Source: HB2-32-21 sp003448675 (GTDB lineage Bacteria > Pseudomonadota > Gammaproteobacteria > Pseudomonadales > Porticoccaceae). From it: a DNA stretch of 34,687 bases. The notes below the pieces were generated by a model. That model did no database searches. It was not told the DNA's origin and was given only the letters and a program-made list of their open reading frames with translations. Positions 16,823-27,081 of the stretch are shown one piece after another; within the stretch, counting starts at the first letter, position 1, and each line of letters opens with the position of its first letter. Both the position numbers and the translations under genes were made by a program. The stretch is taken from contig JBFHDK010000031.1 of NCBI GenBank assembly GCA_041584755.1, forward strand, positions 1 to 34,687. Direction: 5' to 3'.

Positions 16823-17221
16823 ATGGTAGCTAAAAAAGCTCCGGCAAAGACAAAGGCTCCAGCCAGAAAAGCAGTAGCGAAGAAACCCGTTCCAGCCCGC
16901 AAAATTACTGCGGTTAAGGACAGGTACACCAAAGCCCAGATCGTTGGTGAGCTTGCCGACAATACCGGGCTGACCAAGAATCAGGTGAATGGCGTCCTGG
17001 ACGAACTTGCTGTTGTTATTGAGCGGCACATTAAAAAGCGTAGTGTCGGTGAATTTGCCTTACCCGGCTTGCTGAAAATCAAGACAGTCAAAAAACCTGC
17101 ACGCAAGGCTCGCAAGGGCATCAACCCCTTCACCGGGGAAGAGACCACCTTCAAAGCGCGACCCGCCAGCACTACAGTCAAGGTGACCGCGCTGAAAAAA
17201 CTCAAGGATATGGCCAACTAG
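16823..17221 (+). CDS. HU-like DNA-binding protein with Lys/Ala-rich N-terminal tail
   Basis: A 132-residue protein. Residues 1-30 are a basic, low-complexity tail of Lys, Ala and Pro repeats (A-K-K-A-P-A-K type), similar to histone H1-like tails. Residues 35-130 form an HU/IHF fold: helices with Y-T-K-A-Q-I-V-G-E-L, then the beta-arm region G-E-F-A-L-P-G-L-L-K and R-K-G-I-N-P-F-T-G-E-E. The ATG at 16823 has AAGGGGA eight bases upstream; an earlier in-frame ATG at 16802 lacks such a site. The protein probably shapes the nucleoid. It is alone in its transcription unit, with a strong hairpin after it. Confidence 0.9.
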   Translation: MVAKKAPAKTKAPARKAVAKKPVPARKITAVKDRYTKAQIVGELADNTGLTKNQVNGVLDELAVVIERHIKKRSVGEFALPGLLKIKTVKKPARKARKGINPFTGEETTFKARPASTTVKVTALKKLKDMAN

Positions 17222-17250
17222 TGTCGCTACCTGGAATTAGCGAACGCTGA

Positions 17251-17283
17251 GGAGCAAAGCCCCGCCAGCCGGGGCTTTGCTCC
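17251..17283 (+). terminator. Hairpin terminator after the HU-like gene
   Basis: GGAGCAAAGCCCC (17251-17263) pairs perfectly over 13 bases with GGGGCTTTGCTCC (17271-17283) around a seven-base loop. The following T-rich tract is short. It lies between the HU-like gene and the convergent HIT gene and may serve both. Confidence 0.85.
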
Positions 17284-17321
17284 TTATAGCTTCCGCCCGC
17301 GGGACCGAGGCTATTTTGTAG

Positions 17322-17741
17322 CTACCACGACAGACCACTTTCCTTTAGCACACTCCTTAGCATTTCAACCCGCGTATCAAGTTCCTCCGGCTCGTAAGCC
17401 TTCGCCGCTACCGCGCCCCACACCGGCGCTGGCCAGGCGGGATCATCAGTAAAACGCACGATGTGATGAATATGCAGCTGGCTGACTACGTTGCCCAGGG
17501 CGGCCACATTCAGCTTATCGGGCCTGAACAACGAAGTCATGGCGATGGCAAGAGCCCGGGACTCTTCAAGCAGGCAAACCTGCTCCGCTTCATCAAGCTG
17601 ATAAATTTCCCGTAGCCCCTGACGCCGGGGCACCAGAATGCACCAGGGGTAGTTGGCATCCCGATGCAGAAACACCCGGGACAGAGCCATATCCCCGATA
17701 ACGCAAGTGTCTTCTTGCAAGCGCTTGTCCAGTTGAAACAT
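17322..17741 (-). CDS. HIT family hydrolase
   Basis: A 139-residue member of the histidine-triad family, which hydrolyses nucleotide conjugates. The signature region is Q-L-H-I-H-H-I-V-R at residues 88-96. The usual first His is Gln88, but His90, which corresponds to the catalytic nucleophile in HINT-type proteins, and His92 are kept. This Q-x-H-x-H form is common in a gammaproteobacterial branch. The N-terminal half contains Y-P-W-C-I-L-V-P-R, which shapes the nucleotide pocket. The physiological substrate is unknown. It is convergent with the HU-like gene and divergent from proS, with about 130 bases to the latter. Confidence 0.9.
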   Translation of the reverse strand: MFQLDKRLQEDTCVIGDMALSRVFLHRDANYPWCILVPRRQGLREIYQLDEAEQVCLLEESRALAIAMTSLFRPDKLNVAALGNVVSQLHIHHIVRFTDDPAWPAPVWGAVAAKAYEPEELDTRVEMLRSVLKESGLSW

Positions 17742-17873
17742 AGTATTGTCCCGTCTTTACTCATTGCTCGTAATCGCTCCGACTGTACCGCTCGAAGCCA
17801 GCCCCTTACACTAGCAGCTTTCATTGCAAGCCCTTGAATTCAGGTCTCAATCAACCATAGCGGAACCCAAACC

Positions 17874-19592
<1,719 letters not shown>

Positions 19593-19660
19593 CATTCGGC
19601 CTAAAGTCCACGGGAGGAACATTTGCTCACTCCGGCACTCAAAAACACCATGATGCTGAC

Positions 19661-21079
19661 ATGCAAGTTTCCCTTCACACAAGCACAAAACCGGCGTTGA
19701 TGATCCGCTTTCGCGTGAAGCATCTACTCCGGTTGCTGCTAACCCTGTGCCTGTCGCTGGTCATTCCAGGCGTGGTTGCGTCGGCCGATTCGGAAAACCG
19801 AGCCGCCGACGCTAACGGATTGGGCAAAGAGCACGTTGTGCTAAACCAGCCCCCCGAAGCGGCTTCGGCGCCAGAAACTCCCGCACCTGAAGTGGACTCA
19901 AAAACGCTTGCCCCAGGAAGCACACCCGACTCAAAGGGCATTGAAAATCAGGTCCGGACGCGAGAGCTGGAACAGGCCCTGAAGCGCTATCGTCAAGCAA
20001 TCCGGGAATTGGACGCCTACGGCCCTTACCATGAGCAGTCATCGGAGGCGCTCTTTGGACTAGGCGAAACCCTGAAAAACCACGGACTATATAAAGAAGC
20101 GATTATTACACTGCGCAGAGCCATGCATATCAACCGGGTTAATCATGGCCTGCACAGTCTATCCCAGGCGCCCATTCTCGAATCCATTATCGAAACCCAG
20201 AAAGCGCTAAACCTGTTTGAAAACGTCACCACAAACTACAGCAGGCTGCTGAATCTTTTTCTGAAAAACCACGACGCCAATCATCCTTCGCTGATCCCCC
20301 TGCTCCAGGAGCTGGCCCTTTGGCATATCAGCATGTACCAACTCGACAGCAGCACCTCTCGGGTTGATCACATCACCTCCGCCAATGGCCTGATCAACGC
20401 GGCACTCAAAAATGCCCAGGCCGCCCCGGAGCTGGACACCCAAGCCCACATCGAACTATTGCGTATCACCGCACTGGTCAACTTATACGCTTCCCAGCAT
20501 GAAGGTGATCAATGGGCCACGGCCCTGGATGCGCCCTATAGCGCCAGTGCCGATCAGGAATTTATGTCTTTATCCCGAATGGCGACTCTGTCAAAAACCG
20601 GATTTAAAAAAGGGCGTATCGCCCACGAGCAAATAATCAAGCTGGCAGAGATGGACGAGGATAACTCGCGCGAGCGAATAATCACCGCCTACGTGGAAGC
20701 CGGAGACTGGTATCTGCTATTTAACCGACGTAATCAGGCGATGAATTACTATGAGCGGGCCCATGAGCTGATCACTGCGTCCGACCAATCGGAAATGTTG
20801 ATGGCGCAATGGTTTTCCCAACCCGTTTTCCTGCCTGCGGTGCTTTCTGTAAGTAAACCCGAGCACTTGCCAACCCGGCACATCACCGCCGAAGTCGACA
20901 TCTCCGAAAGCGGCCGGCCCAGTCAGATAAATTTGCTTGAGCCCTCAACTGAAAGCGGGCTCGGGCTAAGAAGATCAGCGTTAAAAACGATTCGTCAGGC
21001 GCGGTTTCGGCCGCGCTTCGCCGACGGCAAACCGGTTGAAACCAAGGCTTCACGAATCAGCATTCCCCTGGTTCATTGA
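19661..21079 (+). CDS. Exported TPR protein with TonB-like C-terminus (cluster gene 1)
   Basis: A 472-residue protein with an N-terminal signal sequence (R-F-R-V-K-H then a Leu-rich core, about residues 16-40) and a Pro/Ala-rich linker. Helical TPR-like repeats follow (about 105-390, for example A-L-K-R-Y-R-Q-A-I and E-A-I-I-T-L-R-R-A). The last 85 residues resemble a TonB C-terminal domain: I-T-A-E-V-D-I-S-E-S-G-R-P, then R-S-A-L-K-T-I-R-Q-A-R-F-R-P-R-F. This suits a periplasmic adaptor that hands force or contact to an outer-membrane partner. It is the first gene of the vWA/motor cluster. The start is uncertain: ATG 19661 or ATG 19700, neither with a good ribosome binding site. Confidence 0.72.
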   Translation: MQVSLHTSTKPALMIRFRVKHLLRLLLTLCLSLVIPGVVASADSENRAADANGLGKEHVVLNQPPEAASAPETPAPEVDSKTLAPGSTPDSKGIENQVRTRELEQALKRYRQAIRELDAYGPYHEQSSEALFGLGETLKNHGLYKEAIITLRRAMHINRVNHGLHSLSQAPILESIIETQKALNLFENVTTNYSRLLNLFLKNHDANHPSLIPLLQELALWHISMYQLDSSTSRVDHITSANGLINAALKNAQAAPELDTQAHIELLRITALVNLYASQHEGDQWATALDAPYSASADQEFMSLSRMATLSKTGFKKGRIAHEQIIKLAEMDEDNSRERIITAYVEAGDWYLLFNRRNQAMNYYERAHELITASDQSEMLMAQWFSQPVFLPAVLSVSKPEHLPTRHITAEVDISESGRPSQINLLEPSTESGLGLRRSALKTIRQARFRPRFADGKPVETKASRISIPLVH

Positions 21080-21095
21080 CTCCGGCAGCCAACAG

Positions 21096-21797
21096 ATGAT
21101 CAGATCACTTCCCATCCCCCGATTACTAATCCTGATTTCGATTCTGGGGGCACTGAGTGGCTGTACCAGCAACCAGACCAGCAGCAGCTCCCAGACTGAA
21201 AATAAAAGCGAAACATCCCAGGACAACAACAGCCCAGCGTCCACCGCAACGACCAACGCCCCGAAAAAGCCTGTCAATTCGGGGGACAGTACTTCGACAG
21301 GCAATGCGCGCACCGCGGATGAAGTCATGGGTGACCTGGATGCCGAGCTGGATGCATCGGTGGCGGTATTTGACGGCATGATCCTCGACGAGCGCGCCAA
21401 GGCCGAGGCCGCTGCCACCCGCGCCAGCGGCGGTCTCGATGCTTCCGGGGGGGGTGATGAAGACCTCGATGAAGTGTTGTTTGAAGAAGGCGAGCTTGAA
21501 GAAGGTCTGCCTGGGTATGGGGAGTTCCCCGAGGCCGTGGCTGACGCAGATGCCGAACCCGGTGACGAAACCTCCGAGGCAACGGCAACTGGCGAAGACT
21601 CGGATGGCAAGGAAGGCGCTTCGGCGCCCTCCTCCACCATCGCAGGCGGCATCCCGGAAGGCGTCGGTGATGGCCGTGATGACGATATCGTCGCCCGACA
21701 AATTCGCGAAGCCGCGCAAAAGGAGAAAGATCCAGCGCTGCGGGAAAAATTGTGGGAAGAATATCGCAAGTACAAAAATCAGCAGGCGGGAGGCTGA
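21096..21797 (+). CDS. Predicted lipoprotein with acidic low-complexity body (cluster gene 2)
   Basis: A 233-residue predicted lipoprotein. The lipobox A-L-S-G-C puts the lipidated Cys at residue 23, with Thr at +2, which favours the outer membrane. The body is low complexity: a Ser/Thr/Asn-rich stretch (24-80), then acidic Asp/Glu/Ala/Gly segments (about 85-195), and a charged helical end (about 205-233, Q-K-E-K-D-P-A-L-R-E-K-L-W-E-E-Y). A start upstream at 21036 would overlap the previous gene; ATG 21096 leaves a 16-base gap and starts right at the signal peptide. No known domain is recognised. It could be a spacer or linker in the envelope complex. Confidence 0.75.
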   Translation: MIRSLPIPRLLILISILGALSGCTSNQTSSSSQTENKSETSQDNNSPASTATTNAPKKPVNSGDSTSTGNARTADEVMGDLDAELDASVAVFDGMILDERAKAEAAATRASGGLDASGGGDEDLDEVLFEEGELEEGLPGYGEFPEAVADADAEPGDETSEATATGEDSDGKEGASAPSSTIAGGIPEGVGDGRDDDIVARQIREAAQKEKDPALREKLWEEYRKYKNQQAGG

Positions 21798-21805
21798 ACC
21801 GATCC

Positions 21806-23005
21806 ATGAATCAGTTTCACCGGCATCCACCTACCCACCGCGCGCTCCTGCCAGCGCTGTTCGCGGTATTGCTACTGGCGGGCTGCAACTCACCGATCCA
21901 GGTCAAATCGACCACCTACACGCCGCTGAAACAAGAGAAAACGCTCATAGCCGAAGCAGAACTTCTCGACGTCGGCATTCTGGCCTTCAACCCCGGCCTT
22001 GACGATCTGGATAAAAAGGAAGAGGCAAATATATTGCCAGCGGTTCGTAATGCCGAAGCCCACTATCTGGCCACGCAGTTGACGCATACTATTCAGGATT
22101 CGGCCGCCTGGGGCGCGGTGCGCTTACTGCCTTCAGAGCAAGTAATCACTGACATTTACATCAGCGGCGCCATTCAACAGTCTGATGGTGAAAAACTGGC
22201 CCTGGACATCACCGTCAGGGATAGCTCCGGCAAACGACACTATCAAAAAACCTACCAAGCACTGGCCAGCAGATACGCCTATGAGCGGCGTAAGAAATTA
22301 CAGCGCGACCCTTTCCAGGGTCTGTTTAACCAAATCGCCAATGACCTGGTCCAATGGCGGCAACAACTGAGTGGCAAACAGGCTCTCGACATAAGAACCA
22401 TATCCACCCTTCGCTTTGCCAGGGATTTTTCGCCGGAAGCTTTTTCCCAGCACCTGGAAGAAAACCGCAAGGGCCAACTCAAGGTAGTGCGCCTGCCCGC
22501 GGAGAACGACCCGATCCTGGCTAGGATCGAACCACTGCGGGAGCGGGATTACCTGTACATTGACACCGTTCAGGAGTATTACGACGCTTTCTCCCAGCAA
22601 ATGAAAGAGCCCTACCAAACCTGGCGAGCGGAGAGTTACGATGAGGTGATGGCCGCCCGTGAACTGAAACGACAATCGATACAACGTACCGCCGGCGGTG
22701 TCGCCGCCATTCTGGCGGGCATTGTCGCTTCGGGGAGCAACAGCGGCGCCGCGCGTGCCAGCGGCGCGGTGGCCATTGGCAGCGGCGCGCTATTGGTCAA
22801 AAGCGGACTCGGCAAAAAAGCGGAAGCCCAGATTCACATTGAGGCCCTGGCCGAACTGGGGCAATCCCTGGAAGCCGAGGTGGAGCCACGGGTTATCGAG
22901 CTGGAAGACCAGACCATCACGCTCACCGGCAACGTGCAAATGCAATACCAGCAATGGCGGGAAATCCTGAGAAAAATATACCTCAACGAGCGCGGCGAGC
23001 TTTAA
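21806..23005 (+). CDS. Predicted lipoprotein with Gly/Ala-rich hydrophobic segment (cluster gene 3)
   Basis: A 399-residue predicted lipoprotein (lipobox L-L-A-G-C, Cys27, Asn at +2). Residues 50-200 look like an alpha/beta domain (V-G-I-L-A-F-N-P-G, then R-L-L-P-S-E-Q-V-I-T-D-I-Y-I-S-G), similar in style to proteins that bind other envelope components. Residues about 296-334 are a Gly/Ala/Ser-rich hydrophobic stretch resembling a glycine zipper, which could insert in or pack against a membrane. The C-terminal part is charged and helical. The ATG at 21806 follows GGGAGG at a rather long spacing and is nine bases after the previous stop. No database family can be named with certainty. Confidence 0.75.
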   Translation: MNQFHRHPPTHRALLPALFAVLLLAGCNSPIQVKSTTYTPLKQEKTLIAEAELLDVGILAFNPGLDDLDKKEEANILPAVRNAEAHYLATQLTHTIQDSAAWGAVRLLPSEQVITDIYISGAIQQSDGEKLALDITVRDSSGKRHYQKTYQALASRYAYERRKKLQRDPFQGLFNQIANDLVQWRQQLSGKQALDIRTISTLRFARDFSPEAFSQHLEENRKGQLKVVRLPAENDPILARIEPLRERDYLYIDTVQEYYDAFSQQMKEPYQTWRAESYDEVMAARELKRQSIQRTAGGVAAILAGIVASGSNSGAARASGAVAIGSGALLVKSGLGKKAEAQIHIEALAELGQSLEAEVEPRVIELEDQTITLTGNVQMQYQQWREILRKIYLNERGEL

Positions 23006-23017
23006 TACTCAAACATC

Positions 23018-24565
23018 ATGGTTGACCAGAACAACGAATTCGAAGCGATCGAAGCCAGCGATGTAGCATTGAGCGGGACCCAGGACCGAAAACCCCCATC
23101 GGCTACCATGAGCTCCGCGCCCGCCAGCTCGGCAGGGGTATCCGCAACGTTAATCTACCGCTACCTGATCGCAACGGTTGTGTTGATAGTCGGGGCATTA
23201 AGCCTGGTGTTCTGGCAGAAACTTCAGCCCCCAGGCACTACGGAAACCCCCACCAATACCGCGGCTGCCCCGGTCACGACTGGCACCGATGACGCACCCG
23301 ATCTTGCTTCCAGCAATGCCCTCAAGGAGCAGCAGTTACGCAACCAGCGTCGGGCGGCCCAGGATGCGCTTGCCGGCATCATGGAAAAACGCCAATCCCT
23401 GGAAGCACGCCAGGTCACACTTTGGGCCGAAGCGGATTATCGCGCCGCCAACGAAAAAACCTCCGAGGGCGATAGCCTGTATCAAAAAGGCCGTTACCAG
23501 CAGGCAGCCGAGACCTACCAGGACAGCCTGGAGCAACTCAACGTACTGGAAAGCCGAATCGCCCCCCTGCTTGAAAAAACACTGGCAACAGGCGCGACCG
23601 CCATCGACCAGGGCGACATCGATGAAGCGAAAAGGGCCTACACAATGGCATTGGCGCTGGCGCCAACTCATCCGGCAGCTCAAAGCGGACTCGAGCGCCT
23701 GGAGCAACTGCCACGGGTGCTCGAATTACTGGATCAGGCAGAGGGTCATCTGGCACAGGGTGCCTATAAACATGCATTGGCGTCTTTCGAGCAGGCACTG
23801 ACGCTGGATTCCGTCAACACCGCGGCGCAAAAAGGACGCGAACAAACCCGAAACCTGATCAGAGATAAAAACTTTAATGACGCGTTGAACCAGGGCTTCA
23901 GTCATTTACAAGCCGCCAGCTATCCCGCGGCTATCAGCGCCTTCGAGCAGGCGATCGAGCTCTCACCCCAGTCCACGAGCGCGCGCCAGGCCCTGTCCCA
24001 GGCCCGAAGCGAATACAATCAACAACGTGTGGGCTTGCTATTACAGGAGGCCGTAGGTCAGGAGCAGCGGGAACAATGGCGCGACGCTGTAATCAGTTAC
24101 CAGGCCGCTCTGACTATTGATAACTCCGTGGTGGACGCCACGATCGGGCTGGCGCGCAGCCAGGCCCGGGCAAAACTGGATAAGGCACTGGAAGCACTGA
24201 TCAATGAACCCCTGCGCTTATCCAGCCCGGCGGTTTATGGCCAAGCCAAACAATTGCTCGCCGACGCCCGGCAACTGGGGGTTAACAGCCCGAGACTGTC
24301 TCGGCAAATCCAGCAAGTGGAGAGCCTGCTGATAGTCGCCACCACGCCAACAACCGTGCAACTGACCTCGGATAATAAAACCAGTGTCACCATATTGCGG
24401 GTTGCGGCGCTGGGACAGTTCGCGCAAAAACAGGTGGAGCTGAAACCCGGCAAGTACGTGGCCGAAGGCGTTCGCAAGGGTTACCGGGATGTTCGCGTAG
24501 CCTTTACGGTGAGCGGCTCTGGCACTCTGGGCCCCATTGAAATCGCGTGCAGGGAAGCCATTTGA
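23018..24565 (+). CDS. Membrane-anchored TPR protein (cluster gene 4)
   Basis: A 515-residue protein with a hydrophilic cytoplasmic N-terminus, one membrane segment (about residues 46-67) and a periplasmic part. After a coiled-coil stretch (about 95-140) come at least five TPR-like repeats between about 145 and 400 (for example G-R-Y-Q-Q-A-A-E-T-Y, G-A-Y-K-H-A-L-A-S-F-E-Q-A-L, A-S-Y-P-A-A-I-S-A-F-E-Q-A-I). The C-terminal 80 residues form a beta-rich end with K-P-G-K-Y-V-A-E-G-V-R-K-G-Y-R-D-V, which is PEGA-like. Its stop overlaps the start of the next gene (TGATG at 24563-24567), so the two are translationally coupled. A scaffold role in the envelope complex is inferred. Confidence 0.83.
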   Translation: MVDQNNEFEAIEASDVALSGTQDRKPPSATMSSAPASSAGVSATLIYRYLIATVVLIVGALSLVFWQKLQPPGTTETPTNTAAAPVTTGTDDAPDLASSNALKEQQLRNQRRAAQDALAGIMEKRQSLEARQVTLWAEADYRAANEKTSEGDSLYQKGRYQQAAETYQDSLEQLNVLESRIAPLLEKTLATGATAIDQGDIDEAKRAYTMALALAPTHPAAQSGLERLEQLPRVLELLDQAEGHLAQGAYKHALASFEQALTLDSVNTAAQKGREQTRNLIRDKNFNDALNQGFSHLQAASYPAAISAFEQAIELSPQSTSARQALSQARSEYNQQRVGLLLQEAVGQEQREQWRDAVISYQAALTIDNSVVDATIGLARSQARAKLDKALEALINEPLRLSSPAVYGQAKQLLADARQLGVNSPRLSRQIQQVESLLIVATTPTTVQLTSDNKTSVTILRVAALGQFAQKQVELKPGKYVAEGVRKGYRDVRVAFTVSGSGTLGPIEIACREAI

Positions 24566-26679
24566 TGAATAGCGGCGATAAACACTCCGAGCACCCGGAC
24601 AGTCATGAACCGGCACTGACGCCGGCGGCATTTGCGCCCACGAACGGACACACCGTCGATGCCATCGAATTTGTCCCTGTCGCCACCGCGGGCGTCAGTC
24701 GTAGCCGCCGCTTACCCTTGATTGCAATGATGCTCGCCTTTGTTGTCGCGCTAAGCGGGCTGATCCTGTGGTTCCTGATCACCGCCCGAAGCCTGGCCAT
24801 CCTCACCCAGCCGGACAAGGCCACGGTGACCATCGACGGAGGCTTCTCCGTTGCCATTGGCAAAACACGGCTTTTGCGCCCCGGCGTTTATCAATTACGC
24901 GCCTCGGCCACGGGTTATCAAGCACTCAATCTGCCGCTGGTGATCGATGATCAGGAGCACCAGACCCTCGAGCTAAAACTGACAAAACTGCCTGGCGTAC
25001 TTGAGGTAACTACCATGCCCGCAGGCGCCAGCGTAGCTTTGAATGGAGAGCACAAAGGGATCTCACCCCTTAGCCTTGACGTCCCTGCTGGGATTCACCA
25101 GTTAGCCTTGAGTGCGCCCCGGCATCTGCCCCTGGAACGGACGATAGAGGTAGCGGGCATGGGACAAACCACGCACGTGGATTCAAGCCTCCAAGGCGCC
25201 TGGGGTGAAGTCACGTTTCGCAGCTCACCGCCCGGAGCCTCGATCAATGTGGCGGGTAAGGAAGTGGCGGTAAGCCCCGCCACCGTCGAGGTGCTGAGCG
25301 AAGGGGAAGAAGTCAGCCTCAGTCTGCCCGGCTACAAGACCTGGCGACAGGAAGTCAGGGTAGCCATCGGCGAGCAACGGGAGTGGCCGGAAATACAACT
25401 CCAGGTCGCCGACGCCCGAGTGAGTGTTGTTTCCAGCCCTGCCGGCGCCAATATCACGCTCAACGGGGAATTTCAGGGTAAAACACCCGTGGATATAGAC
25501 GTGGAACCCGATACCCAACATCAACTGCGTCTGTTTCTGGCCGGCTATCAGAACGCCAGCGAGGGCTTTGCTTTGCGCTCCGGGGAACAGCGTCAACTGA
25601 CTATTAATTTAAAACCCAGGTTGGGCAGTCTCGATATCGACAGCAGGCCTTCCGGCGCCCGCTTGATCATCGAGGGTAAGGATTACGGCGCCACGCCTCG
25701 CTCGGTAACCCTGCCCGCCCGACCCTGGCGACTCGAGTTACGCAAAGCCGGGTACGCCACGGTCAGCAGAAACATCACTCCAACACCGGGTATCCCCCAG
25801 CAGGTGCTGATCCCCCTGATCAGCGGCGCAAGCGCCAAAACCGCCCTGCCGAGCACTATTTCCACACCGCTCGGACAGCGCCTGAAACTGTTCCAGCCCG
25901 AAGGCAGCTTCACCATGGGCGCCTCGCGGCGGGAACAGGGACGCCGGGCCAATGAAACCCTGCGGGAAGTGCGCTTACAGCGGCCTTTTTATTTTTCCGT
26001 GATGGAGGTCACCAATGAACAGTTTCGCAAATTCAACAGCCGTCACAATTCCCTGCACGCAAATGGTAATACACTGGACTACCTGAGCCAGCCGGCCGTC
26101 AACCTCAGCTGGACCGAGGCGGCGCGTTTTTGTAACTGGCTCAGTGAACAGGCTCAACTGCCACCCTTTTACATTGAGAAAGATGGGGAAATTACTGGCA
26201 TGAACACTGAATCAACCGGTTACCGTCTGCCCACCGAGGCCGAATGGGCCTGGGTGGCGCGGCGGCGCGCCGATGGCTCCATGGCCAAATTCGCCTGGGG
26301 TTCCGAGCTACCACCACAGGAAAAGGCGGCAAATATTGCCGACCGGGGCGCGGCATCGGTAGCGGCGCGTACACTCAGCACTTACCGGGACGACCACGTG
26401 GTATCAGCCCCGGTGGGCAGCTACACCGCGAATCACCACGGCATCCACGATCTGGGCGGTAATGTCGCTGAATGGCTCAATGACTACTACAGCATCACCA
26501 CGGCGCTGGGTCAGAAAAGTGACCCAGACCCACTGGGGCCGGTGACCGGTCAATACCATGTTGTTCGCGGGCCCAGCTGGCGTCATGGCGGTATCTCGGA
26601 GCTACGTCTATCTTTTCGTGATTACAGCGACAAAGCCCGGGACGATCTGGGCTTTCGCATAGCGCGCTACGCGCAATAG
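24565..26679 (+). CDS. Membrane-anchored PEGA-repeat protein with FGE-sulfatase-like domain (cluster gene 5)
   Basis: A 704-residue protein: cytoplasmic N-terminus, a membrane segment at about 51-73, and four or five PEGA-type repeats between about 80 and 410. The repeats show the x-S-x-P-x-G-A pattern followed by x-x-G-x-x-x-G-x-(S/T)-P. A C-terminal domain (about 425-700) has the formylglycine-generating-enzyme/SUMF1 fold: E-V-T-N-E-Q-F, W-T-E-A-A-R-F-C-N-W, Y-R-L-P-T-E-A-E-W, G-L/I-H-D-L-G-G-N-V-A-E-W, and R-D-Y-S-D-K-A-R-D-D-L-G-F-R-I. The segment where true FGEs hold their catalytic Cys pair reads R-G-P-S-W-R-H-G-G with no Cys, so it is probably a structural or binding version. PEGA repeats are often extracytoplasmic; cell-wall contact is a guess. 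Confidence 0.87.
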   Translation: MNSGDKHSEHPDSHEPALTPAAFAPTNGHTVDAIEFVPVATAGVSRSRRLPLIAMMLAFVVALSGLILWFLITARSLAILTQPDKATVTIDGGFSVAIGKTRLLRPGVYQLRASATGYQALNLPLVIDDQEHQTLELKLTKLPGVLEVTTMPAGASVALNGEHKGISPLSLDVPAGIHQLALSAPRHLPLERTIEVAGMGQTTHVDSSLQGAWGEVTFRSSPPGASINVAGKEVAVSPATVEVLSEGEEVSLSLPGYKTWRQEVRVAIGEQREWPEIQLQVADARVSVVSSPAGANITLNGEFQGKTPVDIDVEPDTQHQLRLFLAGYQNASEGFALRSGEQRQLTINLKPRLGSLDIDSRPSGARLIIEGKDYGATPRSVTLPARPWRLELRKAGYATVSRNITPTPGIPQQVLIPLISGASAKTALPSTISTPLGQRLKLFQPEGSFTMGASRREQGRRANETLREVRLQRPFYFSVMEVTNEQFRKFNSRHNSLHANGNTLDYLSQPAVNLSWTEAARFCNWLSEQAQLPPFYIEKDGEITGMNTESTGYRLPTEAEWAWVARRRADGSMAKFAWGSELPPQEKAANIADRGAASVAARTLSTYRDDHVVSAPVGSYTANHHGIHDLGGNVAEWLNDYYSITTALGQKSDPDPLGPVTGQYHVVRGPSWRHGGISELRLSFRDYSDKARDDLGFRIARYAQ

Positions 26680-26690
26680 GTCGGCAAGTG

Positions 26691-27017
26691 ATGTCCCGCT
26701 CAGTCTCGACAAAGCCCCACCGCGCCCATCCCTACCGGCGACAATTGCTTTGCGCGTTGATACTGCTGTCAGTAAGCGGGATAACCGCATGGACGCAAGC
26801 CGATGCCTCCAATGAAACCGGACAAGCCGGCGGCGCGGATAAGCAAACCACGGCGGAACCGCCGGCCCGGACAACAACGTCCGAGGCCAGAAAAGAAAGC
26901 GACAAAAACACAGGTGAAAAGACTAACGCCTCGCCCTCACGGGCAAGCGATAAACCCTTCAAACCCACCGAAAAAATTTCGGAAGATTTTTCCGTTCCCT
27001 TTCCGGTGGATATTTAA
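26691..27017 (+). CDS. Small exported protein ending in F-P-V-D-I (cluster gene 6)
   Basis: A 108-residue protein with a basic N-terminus and a hydrophobic stretch (about residues 19-35) that could be a signal peptide or anchor. The Ala-rich cleavage region is W-T-Q-A-D-A. A low-complexity middle (about 38-90) of Thr, Glu, Ala, Lys and Ser follows. The end is ordered-looking: E-K-I-S-E-D-F-S-V-P-F-P-V-D-I. A disordered spacer with a short C-terminal motif suggests a tether or docking peptide for another part of the complex. The ATG at 26691 is 11 bases after the previous stop. No family is recognised. Confidence 0.65.
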   Translation: MSRSVSTKPHRAHPYRRQLLCALILLSVSGITAWTQADASNETGQAGGADKQTTAEPPARTTTSEARKESDKNTGEKTNASPSRASDKPFKPTEKISEDFSVPFPVDI

Positions 27018-27081
27018 TGCGCGTGGAACAGAAACGTATATTGGTTGCACCTAACTCTCTCTGGCGAATCCTTTAACACCC

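Noticed and set aside
21050..21830. Two long antisense frames (about 235-240 codons) opposite cluster gene 2
   Set aside because: They arise from the low-complexity GC-rich coding sequence of the lipoprotein. They have no domain features, and the sense frame has a clear lipobox and fits the gene order.
24565..26679. A true sulfatase-modifying enzyme
   Set aside because: The catalytic cysteines are missing and no sulfatase gene is near, so the FGE-like domain was not called as an active enzyme.
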